Source: Pyxicephalus adspersus (Eukaryota; Chordata; Amphibia; Anura; Pyxicephalidae). Taken from it: a DNA stretch of 64,000 nucleotides. The notes under the pieces were generated by a model, which made no database searches, was not told the DNA's origin, and saw nothing but the letters and a program-made list of their open reading frames with translations. The stretch's first letter is position 1, and each line of letters opens with the position of its first letter. Where the stretch lies: the NCBI RefSeq assembly GCF_032062135.1, contig NC_092859.1:157735593-157799592 (forward strand). The letters run 5' to 3'. Both the position numbers and the translations under genes were made by a program. Of this stretch, positions 48,401 to 60,400 are shown in pieces.

Positions 48401-51400
48401 GAGGTCTGTTATAGTAACCAATAATTGTTAATTAGTTTTACATATAAGGGGGCATTAATAGCATTAGCTACTTATATTATTTTTTTTCTTTGAAAGTTTT
48501 GCAAACAAAATTCCTGAAAATATTGACATTTTTATGTTTTCTGGTCCTCAGACACAGAGATCCATATTGGCTAAAACACTCCTAAAAAAAGGACTTTACC
48601 TTCTTTACAGTACAGATCATTCACTCTTTGAATATCCGCATTATCCAATTTCTCCCTTTGACCAATGGAAGCGTTAACACGGGGCACAATGGTCGGCCTG
48701 TCTTCTTTGTCTGCAAAAGCATTTCTGCAAGACAGGACAATTGCGGAGGTCACAAGTTGCAGCACCAACGGTCGGACAGCAAAGAGTATGCACATAGTAA
48801 GCCATTGGACAAACTGGGAAACTAGTCTTATTGGCTATCTTTTAATATGCCAAATCTATTCCATCATTGTATAAACAAAAATATAAAATTATGACCAGTC
48901 TGCCAAACATCCTACAATGAATCCTTCTGAATTCTTGTTTTATGTGGACAATGCTGGATTGAAATACCCAGGTTCTCCCATACTAGTCTATCTTTCCCAG
49001 TCTTGGAGACCTTTATTACCTTTAGACCTTTTGTTTGTCACTTGATGTATTAAAGGACCAATAGTGAGATGTGAAGGTGCAGTACTTATATCACCAATTG
49101 CCTGAAGTTTTGCTTAATACCATCTAAAATCAAAACATTATAAGAGCACATTTGACAATGGTAAGCTAATTGTGAATACCCAGAATAATGAAGGATGGAG
49201 CCCAGGGAATAGTTCCCTATCATGTTTGTTGTTTCATATTTGCAGAAGTTCTGTCTATATCCTAAAAAGAAAGAAAAAACAGACATAAGCATAAAAAAAT
49301 TTAGACAAACCTCGGGGCTGCTTACAAAACAGCTTGAAGAACACCAAAAAAGGTAGAAACAAAAAAGTCAGTTAAAGTCTATCCAACAGATTTTATTGAT
49401 ATGGCATATCAACCTAACTTAAATACATCATGAATATATACAATGACTGGCCAAACAAGTGTCCCCAAGCCTGTAAGGTGCTTATTGGGGTAGAGGTATA
49501 ATCTGGGGTGCCTCTGGGGGCAGTGTTATGATCCCGGGCACCTGTGGGGGTAGTAATATGATCCGGGGCGCCTGTAGGGGCAGTGGTATGATCCGTGGGG
49601 GGCCTCTGGGGGCAGTGGTATGATCCGTGGGGGGCCTCTGGGGGCAGTGGTATGATCCGGGGCACCTCTGGGGGCAGTGGTATGATCCGGGGCGCCTCTG
49701 GGGGCAGTGGTATGATCCGGGGCGCCTGTGGGAGTAGTGGTATAATCTGGGGCACCTGTGGGAGTAGTGGTATATTCTGGGGCACCTGTGGGAGTAGTGG
49801 TATAATCTGGGGCACCTGTTGGGAGTAGTGGTATAATCTGGGGCACCTGTGGGAGTAGTGGTATATTCTGGGGCACCTGTGGGAGTAGTGGTATAATCTG
49901 GGGCACCTGTGGGACTAGTGGTATAATCTGGGGTGTCTGTGGGGGCAGCAGTATGATCCGGGGTTGCTTAAGTTGGTCAGTTCTAAAGTGTTCTGTGCCC
50001 AAAAAGTGAGGTTGTTCACTCCCAGGAATATACTAAATGACCAGGTTTATCCATCAATGGCTTTTCCCTTCCTGATGGGACAAATCTATTTCACAATGTC
50101 AATGGCAGGAATAATTGGGCTCAAATCGTGAAAAAGTGGATCGGGGAGCATAAGACAAAATTTTCACCCATGGATCAGCCACCACAGAGCCCAGACCTGA
50201 ACCCCATGGAAAATCTTTGGGATGAGCTAGAGAAGACTTTACATGGCACTCCAACTGTCCCATCATCAATACAAGATCTTAGGGGAAAATCAGTGCAACT
50301 CTGGATAGAGATAAATCATGTGACATTATAGAAATATCAGAGTGTATGATTTTTTTGGGCAATGCATTTGTAATATAGATAAGGTCAGAATATGAACAGC
50401 TGAACTTGGATATTACCCGCTTTTATTGCATCCCAGTAAATCGTGACATAGTCATCCCGGTCAGCTCTCGAGTGCTCATGCCAGAATCCGATCACATGCA
50501 ACAACTCATGTAGGACAATTCCTTTTCCTTTGGCCAGGCAATCAAAGTTTAGAGAAAGGACCTGCATCTTTCCCCTGCGACCAATACTGGAGTAACAGCT
50601 GGGAAACCAAATATATGCACTGTTGTTACATTGCTTCAAAATTCATTATATTTGTACAAATAATCCCTTTGTTTATCGATGGGTTATCCTCCTAAACTTT
50701 AATTCTCTACCTGTAGCTCCCTTTTTTATATATCAGGTTATGAACTATAAATCAAGAAGTGGTTTCCAAATGTACTAATTAGTTCTGCTGGTCCTCTATC
50801 TGTGGTACGACTATCGGCTCTTCTGTACTAGACCTGGCCGTGGCTGATGCAGAAGTGGGGGGCCAATGCAGATTGAACGCATTCATGGTTTTGGAACCAG
50901 TGGTGGACCCAGCCATTGCGACCAAGCTCTTCTTCATAATCCTCGTGACCCAGAACTTCCAGGATCAGAGAGAAAGATGGGAGAACTATACAGCCACTTC
51001 TCCATTCAATTCTCTCTTCTACATTCAATTTTTAGATTTGGATAGAATGGGGACAGGTCTGAACCACTGCCAAATTTTACTGCTATATGGAGCTCTGTTA
51101 GAGAGATTCCCCTTACCAGAAAGGAAATGAGAAAAATTCTACCATCTTGGCCAACTTCTAAAGGATGATATTTTTTTTTTAAATATTATTTGACCACCAA
51201 GTACATTGGGCAAAGAATCATAAACATATGCCTACCTTTTCCAGATCAGCAATCTAACCAGAATTCCAGCCAGGTAACTTATTTTTGGAAAAAGGTCATC
51301 AATGACTGCTCCCAAAGATCTGCTTCCTCTATTTCCATGTTTGATATTAAGATCAGGCATGCACAAAAAGAACTTTCCGTGTAAAAAAAAAAATGCCGAT

Positions 51401-54400
51401 CTCATACATGGAAGAAGAGGAAGAAGAGCCCTCGCTGGAACAAATGGGATGGTGCAGGGCCAACTGGACTAGGATCACAAACGAATCTACGATTTTCCAC
51501 CAGGTTTTTTTTTTTCTACTGATCGTTCGGCTTTTAATGTTTCCATTCAGAATTTGACTCAAGGCATACATGACATTCAATAGGTTAAAGAAGCCTGCTA
51601 TATGATTTTTGCTGTTGACCAATACTTTGTTTCCAATATGGCTGCTGACCAGTATTTTTTATAGTGGGTCAAGACCAGAAAAGTAAATAAAATCAGGGTA
51701 AAGGTTTTGTTATTTGGGCATTCATTTATCCAAATAAGGTATGTAGTCTTAAAAGGTATGGTGAAACCCCAATGTTCCCCAAGGATGAATCTGAACTGGA
51801 CTTTTCTCCAGGTTTCCCTCACTGCTTCAGCTTTTGTAAGTGTTTTTCAGAGTTTATAGTTTCTTTGTGGGGTTGTTGAGTTAAAATTACTATTTTTGTT
51901 TTTGAACAGTTGCAAGGTGGAATATTTTTATCTTAGTTTGTGTCTGCCCCTTCAGGTAACACTAGCCCCTTCAGACATTAGTAGGGATATCACCCCTTTT
52001 CAGACCTTCCTCCAGGTCACCAATATATTTTATAATAGAATGCTTTGCTTGGCATTTTTCGGGGAATACTGTGAGTTTCCATATGGGACTCAATATTTGA
52101 ATAGAATGTTATGTTCCCCAGTCATCCTCTAAGGTGGGGAGTATAAAGTCTTATAGTGAGCAATTCTACTTTCAGATAAATGAAGTTTAAAGGTTCTTTA
52201 CCGCTATACATCCCAAACACATACAAAATACAATATATTTGAAAAAAGTTTTAGGTTTTTGCATGTTTAGGTAATTTAGTTGTGGATAGTTACATTGTGG
52301 GTTAGGTTATAAAAAGACATAAATCCATCAAGTTCAACCACTAGGGAAATAAACATATCCCAGATATAAAACCCTATAAGACATAGTTGGTCCAGAGAAA
52401 GGCAAAAAAACCCCGGGTACAATTTGCTCCAACAGGGGAAAAAAATCCCTCCTGATTCCATGAGGCAATTGGATGTTCCTTGGATCAACAGTCTCTGTTA
52501 TCTTTACTTTAAATCCTTAATCCCCAGTTATATTCTGTGCTCCTAGAAATCATCAAGCTTTCTCTTAAAGCAATCTATAGAACTTGCTGAAACTACTTCC
52601 TGAGGGAGCCGATTCCACATTTTCACAGACCTTACAGTGGAGAATCCTTTCCTTATCCGGAGCTTAAACTTCTTTTCCTCCAGACACAAAGAGCGCCCCC
52701 TTGTGCTTTGTATTGATCTTACAGTGAATAATGGGGAAGAGTCTTCTCTATATGGACCGTTTATATATTCATACAAGGTGATCATATCCCCCCCTTATAC
52801 GTCTCTTCTAAAGGGAGAATAGATTCAGTTCAGCTAATCTCTCCTCATAGCTGAGCTCCTCCATTCCTTTTATTAGTTTAGTTGTTCTTCTCTGCACTCT
52901 CTCCCTTTTTGAAGATAGGAACCACATTGGCCTTACGCCAATCCATCGGTACCAAAAATAATGGCTTTGAAATAACAGAGCTCAGCTCTTTGAGTGGGGA
53001 CAAGTTAAAAAAAAAACTGGAACCCCATTGTGAAGATTTGCCCCTTAGGGCTTTAAAACCTTCATTGTTTTCCATCTGGGTAAGGAACCAGCATGAGTCT
53101 AACAGCACTGCAGAACAGAGATGGGGACCCTTGGATACATAAACTTTGTATTAAATAAATGGCTTTTTTATTCTTAGTATAAAAGTATCTATTTACTGCA
53201 ATTTGGAAACCTGTCTTCTAGATATCCCTGTTCCCCAAACAAGCCATTATTGAGGATATCATACGGGATATTCCTTACCCTAGGCCGGGCATGATTGAGA
53301 TATAATCCCGTTGGCCTGTATGATTCACAAAGCGGATACATGTAGTGGCGTGGAGGTCATCGAAGGCTGCATTTATGACCTGTATGTGCTGTGGCTCTGC
53401 AAGTAGAAGCCGTTACAAACAAACACAATTGCATCTCAATACAGAACAAAATACAAATCAGAACATTTATAAAAGACAATTCTAGAAAACAGACAGCTTT
53501 GTTGTTTTAAACTACAATAGTTAATAAAAACTGAACTCCAGACAAACAAATTAAGGCAGCTCTGTGTAAAAACACAATATTTCCCAGAGCTGTTGTGCTG
53601 CTCTAATTTGTTTTAGCCACTTCCGGTCTACATGCACGTACTCCAGTGCTGGCTACATCTTGCTTGGGATTTAGCTAGCTCAGGACACTTCACTCAGCGT
53701 TCTTGCACTAGTGCCGAGCCCCCTAGCTCTGCTGAGCATTTCCCTACACCTGCTGTTTAAGTCAGTGCTCCCCCTGTCCAGCTCCTGTGCTAACCCCTAA
53801 TTGCCCAGTCTGGTGTTTCCCTGCCTGTTCCCTTGTGCTGTTCCAGTGTTCCCCTGTGTCTGCAGTGTTCCCCTTGTCCGCCATGCCATCTGTGCTTCCT
53901 GCCGCTTCCTGTGTCTCCTGTGTTCCCTGTGTCTGTGATGGCCCCCCGTGTCACTGGTGTTTATTTCCTGGATCCCTGGTATTTGACCCCTGGCTTGTTC
54001 CTGACCTTTCTTGCTTTCCGCCTGCCTCTACCCCTGCCTTCCTTGACAATTCTTCTGTCTAGTGAGTTGATATCGTGCATCATCCAGCCCACTTTGGTGT
54101 GGCCAAGGACCGCAACCTGGCAGTAACCAGCAGTGCCACATATTCACCACTAGAGGCTCTGGAGAAGACCTGGTTACTGCTTAGACTCCGCACCTTGGCC
54201 CTTCCCACACCACTCCTGTACAAGCCGTAGCACCCGCTAGTGGCCCCATCTCCCCAAGCATGACAGCACTGAGATGGAGCGATTCCACCCAAGGCAAACC
54301 AGAAACACAATCAATGAACTTTTAAAAGACATTTCTTTTCCAACACACCTTCATTTAGTCAGAGAACTCAAACAACAATAGCAAATAACATGTAGCAAAG

Positions 54401-57400
54401 CACCCACAAGCATTGGGAGGGATACCAGCTGCCTTGGAAAGTACCAGTCTGTCCAATACTGACTTTTCCCAAGTCCATACAGGATAGCACTGAGAGGACG
54501 AACGAGAACTTGCCCAGCTGGGGTGGAAGGGGACCTTTGCTCACAACACCTTCCTCCCAAAGGACTTATGAGTGAAGAGAATATTTACTAAACATGGATG
54601 ACAGAAAAAAATAACTCTACGAAGTGGCTGCTTTACATATTTTGGTCTGGGATGGCTCCGGCCCTCTCAGCCTACAAACCTGACCAAACTCTGGTACTGT
54701 GTGCCATTTGGGATAAGGGACTTATAATACAATAGGCTTCCTGAAAAGCTAATTTAATCCAATGGGCAATGGAACCTTTGGGGGCATTTTACCTCCTTCT
54801 GTTGCCTGAATGAAAGAGAAAATGGCTTCTGGCTTTCTAAATATTTTATTGGGTTTAGGACAGGCTTATACACAGTTCATTGGTGAGTACTTGGGAGGTC
54901 CTAGCACACTTGAGCATTGAGTCGAGTAGGGAGACTCGGACAGTCCGGCATGTATGAGACTGTTATGTCCTTATGTTTCCAAGCATCTCAGTAGATAGAG
55001 GTGCGAGTTCCAAAAAAATATTCCCACCCAGGTGTGTTGGAGAAAAACTGACTCCTAAAAGCTGGGCTTCCCGTTGGATGGAGCCCCTCATTGGATGGAG
55101 CCCCCCGTTGGATGACTTGGGAAATTGCAGCACAACTTTTTGCACAGTGAACTTACATATGAAGTTTATACTCACGGTAGCTTGGATCAAGAACATATGG
55201 AATTATTACTTTGTCACCTTTCTTTATCCATTTTATAAAATCTGGACTGAAGACAGTGGGTGATTTTTGCTAATGAACGAAAACAAAATCAGTATTCACT
55301 TAGCAAAAAGGAAAAGTTTCAATATAAAAAACAGATAGCTCTTGTATTATTATTCTTGTGTCTGCATCTCAGATAAGTATACTTGTTTCCATTGCTGAAT
55401 AAATTGCAGACATTGGGTGAGTTAGAATACTTTTGATATTTATCATACCAATTGGCCTGTTGCAGCCACATCAGCACCTTTAAAGCCATTTTAAAATCTC
55501 TACGCTGACATTTTGAAATTTCCCATGGCTTCTGCCATGTAATTTAAAGATTTAACACGTATGCAGACTTCCTGACACCAAGAATGAGATTATGCCAATG
55601 TAACACATCTGGATCTTGGACAATCTGCATCTGCAAAGTCACTTTCTTTACTATTTGGATTAAAGAGGAACTAAACTCATAAGTACCCGAAAACAACAAA
55701 ATTATACTTACCTTCAATCCCGCAGGGCAGTCCGATCCATCCAGGGGTCTCTTTTATCAGGTCCTGCCTCATCTCGTTATCCATCTTCAGGCTGGCACTC
55801 CGGCCGCCACCATCTTCCCCTCTTCTTCCGGCTTCTTCTTCCTATGACACCCGACCCAGGTGCGAGATCGGGTGACGTGGGTTGGAAAAAAATTTGCTGA
55901 TCTCACTGCGCATGCGTGAGGTTGACAATTTTTTTTTTTTCTGTTTGACAAAAGGGCTTCTTCTGTGCATGCCTGAGATGCTTGGGCATGTGCACAAGGA
56001 GCACCCAAGAGTCTCCCGGAATGCGTGATGTAGGTACCCCAGGAGGCCTTGCGCTTCCAGTCATTAGGGGGAGAATTAGGGGGCGGTGCTGCACTCTTTT
56101 TTTTTTAAAAAAAACTGAATTTTTACTTTATATAAAAAGGTTGTCTACCATTTATTGTAAAGTGAAAATTCTGAGTTTATGTATGCTTTTAGGGGTGTGA
56201 GCTGTGTGGATGTAAATGCCGGAGGATTGCCTACACTGGTGGAACCGAAAATCAGCTTGGAGAGGCTGTAAAACATCTTCAAGATAGTCAAATTCAAGTG
56301 GACTTGTTTCAAGATAGTCAAATTCAAGTGGACTTGTTTGTACAAACTACTGCTAGATCCACAATGACCTGGATGAATAAGAATCTTCAGACTAAGCCTG
56401 ATGACTTAGCTCGAGATTCGGTAGAAAGAGTACAGCTTAGTTTGGACAGGAGCATGCATTTGCTGTTATCGTCCAGCTGGCCCGCTTTCTCAACCTTACC
56501 TAGCACTAGAAGCGGGAGCTAGCTTAATCTTACATAACTCTAAGGGTTAGTGCCTACTTTTAAAAAATTAGGAGCAGCCATCGTCATTCATTTGGGGGAA
56601 AGCACATCCCCCTAGTGTCAGCTAGATTAGGAAAGTTATTGGCTCTAGCTATGTCCCCTCTGCAAGAAGTATTCTCACTTGCCTGATTGGCACTCATCTG
56701 TGAAAATTTGCTGAGCTATTGTGCCTGTGCAGCTTAGCGTTTGTTGGCACGAATACCCAGCATTCCTGGCTTTTCTTGCAGGTGCCAGGGCCGAATGGAT
56801 TTAGGCGCTCCTGCACAGGAGTTATGTCATCCCAGCCAAGTCAAGATGGGCAAATATCGGGATGTGGAAGAAAAGAAGGGAGAAGATGATGGCGCCCATG
56901 TTGGTTTAACCAATTTAGTAGATTTTGTTAGTGATGGGTGCACTTTGTGTAACTGGTGCACTATATACTTCCTTTCCAGCACCCGGCCTATGAGAAGAAA
57001 GTATACAATGCATAACACTACACATCAACTGCTGCTAAATCAACACCTACAGACATGTCAATTTCTGGTTACTCCTGCAGCAATCGGCATTTTCTTCTGC
57101 CAAGGACATTGTCCCCACAGGAGACAGTCATGGAAAAGTTGCTGGTGACACAGGAGATTAACCTTTGTAAAAGTGTCTGTTTCCCCAACTAGATAGTAGA
57201 TAGAAATCTCTCTAAGGTGAGATTCGGTGAGGTCTCTGTTGTGCTGCTCTTGTTCTCCTTGCTGGAGAGAAAGCTGTACCTGAGGGCCTGCAGTGCAAAG
57301 TTCTCCATGCTTCTACTTCATTCATACCTCACTTTTCCTGCAGTCTTATTATAACCAAGCATCATATTACTAGTCATTATTGGGAAAGGTTTGACACCAA

Positions 57401-60400
57401 TGGGAAACTGTTTCTTGGCAAGCCGGTCCTGGAAAAAAAATACCTTCAGGGACCCTACAGGGTAAACTTGTGAGTAAGCCTTTTTATGAACCATTGTTTT
57501 TTTATCAGACACAGCTTCCACATTATAGGTTTTCCTTTAGCATTGAAGAAGAATTGAACCAGTTATTATGGAAGAGACCAAGTCCTTTAAGCCAATTGCC
57601 AAGAAACAGCTCAGTCATATAATAAGAAGGAAATGATTCATATTTCTGCAACAATTAGGTATTACTCCTAACTGACCACCGAGGAAGCAAAAAATCCCAA
57701 GTATATTCTGCTGGTGAGGGGGCCAGTAATGCAAACCTGTGCTTCTGCAACCCCCCCAACACACATTTACACTTTACACCCTTACATTTTGGAGGTCTTA
57801 AGGCCAGACATGAAGAGACCTCCTAGGATCTTCTCCAGCAGGCCCACGGTCCTCGGTGATGCAGAGAGAGGCAATGACCTGATGACTTTGTGTATTTAAG
57901 TACTTGGTGCAATAGATAGACCAAATCCATCATTGGTCAACTGACTACAAGGTGTACAAGGACTGAAATGTTCTACTACCTCCATGGTATGGCTGGTGGC
58001 TACAGATAACTGGACTATTATTTTACCAACCTTTGCAAATGTCATCAGGCTTACAGGACTTACCATCAGAATGTCTCCTTCAAAAATCTCACCGTTTCCT
58101 GAACCTTCTGAACTCAGCCCTACAAAGAAGAAATTTGATCAATGATGGAATTTTGAGTTTATCGAACTATGAAACATTGTGGATTGAAACACTTTCACTT
58201 TACTTGCAGAATGTCAGTGTCATTCATTTCCATTCCAAGGTGGAAGATGAAAAAGAACAGAACTTACTTTGGTTAATCTTAAGTATGTCATCTACTGATG
58301 ACATTTTACTAGCAGGTAGGTTGGTAGTAGAAACGGCCCCCGTCATTCCTGTGGGTCAACAGAAGAACTTATGTTATTGGTACAGTTTATGGTTCATTGA
58401 CAGTTACAGGTAGTCCCTGGGTTACTTACGAGATAGGGACTGTAGGTTGGTTTGGGACTTGAATTTGTATGTAAGTCACAACACGTACATTATTTAATGA
58501 ATACAGTTAAGTTAGATTTTTTCTCAACATATTAGGCAGTGTGGTATCAGTTACTGTAAAAAATCCTTACTGTGAGTTAAACACAAACAAAGCAATAAAA
58601 TAAACTTATTACAATATAATAATAATCACAAAAATAATTATTAATATAATTAATAACAATAAACTTTATGTAGCCTAGACATTCATTAACTTCTGGAGCA
58701 AGCTGTGCTCTGATATGCAAAAGAACTGCAGAGTTTGTCTTAATCATTAAAGGGTTACAAGAGCATGCAGAACAGCAAAATACTTCTTCTGCAAGTCATG
58801 CGAACCACCCCCTCCCCCCTATCAAGCCTCTGTCCTGCACACCAACCAGCAGGGAAGAGCAGGGAAAGCCCTGTTTGTATCTAGGAGTCGTCCGCATGCA
58901 CTGGAACTACCTGTATTTAGCATATTTGTATCATTAAATATCTGCACCACCATCCACTTACCTCCTGATATATATTTGAGCAAATGAAAGTTAATCTACA
59001 GGCTAAATTAAAGAAGCTCTATATTTAACAAATCCATCATTAAATATTTTTTATTTATTTTTTAAGCAGACAATATATGAAATGGAATCTGACTTAATAT
59101 CAGTACAGAAGAGCTCAGATGTGAAAAGAAAGAAGTAGCACAAGGAGTGACCAGGGGTGCTGCGGTGCAAGCAATGTGATAGGAGGAGAGAGAAGAGTGG
59201 CATAGAGATGAGCCTATCAGCTTTTCCTTATTCTGTCCAGTCACAGGGTAGGAGTGGAAAGGGGATCTGCAAAACTTTAGCATTGAGAGATCAGGTCCGC
59301 TTCCCACTAGGCAGAGCTGTGTAAACCTCAAGACCAGATATAAAGAAATAAAACAAATGCTTTGGCAGATAAAATACATTTCAAGGAACGAGTGATCAAG
59401 TGATGAGTTTTAAGTATTGAGCAACCGAATATGTAATTTCGCTGTTGAATTGTACATACCACGTACAACATTTTGCCAAAAGAAAAGGAAACCATGCAAA
59501 AAAGCAAAAAGTTATTGTGGGGATTTAGTATACAGTATTTAAATTTTGGAGTTGCACTGGAGGCTACCCATGGGCCCTAAAAATCTCCAACTTGGTCTGG
59601 AAAATAATATTCTGTTGGCTGGTTTAGGGCTGATTGGCCAGAATTACCATTCACGTTAATAAATAAAATATTGATATAACACTGGAAAACACTGCAGTCC
59701 TCGTTGCCGTTATTTATTTTACCTACTATACGATATCTGTACGAAGAATGCTGGATGGGTTGGCACCAGGACAGGAACATTGCCAGAAGTTTTAACCCTT
59801 TTTTCTTTTAGAGCAGGGGTGTCAAACCCTGGCCCACGGGTCAAATCTGGCCCTCATGGCTCTTTTTTTTTTTGGTCCCCCAAAGAATCCTGAAAATTAA
59901 CGACATCTGGCCCGCCCACGTTACCACCTCACAACATCATTTTCAATTCATGCAATACATAGACATTATTCCTGTACACCCATTATGTGACACAAACCCT
60001 AGGCAATGATCACATGATGCCTGATTACCAGGGGCATTGTGTTTGTTTCAATCCATTAGAGACTGCATAGTGTAATATTTAGTGTCAGACAAACTTGTGA
60101 TGTGAGAGGATGAACAACACACAGGCTGCATAGATAGATAGAAATTAGTCTTTTCAACCCTAAAGTGTGTGTTTAGGGGTTTGTTTTTGTTAGTTAGGGA
60201 TGAAGTAGTAAACTTCCTCAATTTTTTTCAATAAATTTCATGTTTGGCCCCCGACTTGGTCTAAATTTTAAATTTGGGCCCTCTGTGTATTTGAGTTTGA
60301 CACCCCTGTTTTAGAGAATTAAAACTCGACGGTGGCTCTGACCATTTCCTACTTATTAAGGAAGAAATTATAAATTATTTTATGTATATATGCAATAGTT

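Noticed and set aside
49414..50002. Pro/Ile-rich and Gly-rich frames
   Set aside because: Read-through of a 30-bp minisatellite in an intron.
58949..58982. Possible additional ASTL exon with a good GTAAGT donor
   Set aside because: With the available acceptors its length is not a multiple of three, as the phase 1/1 slot between exons 1 and 2 would require, and its sequence shows no family feature.
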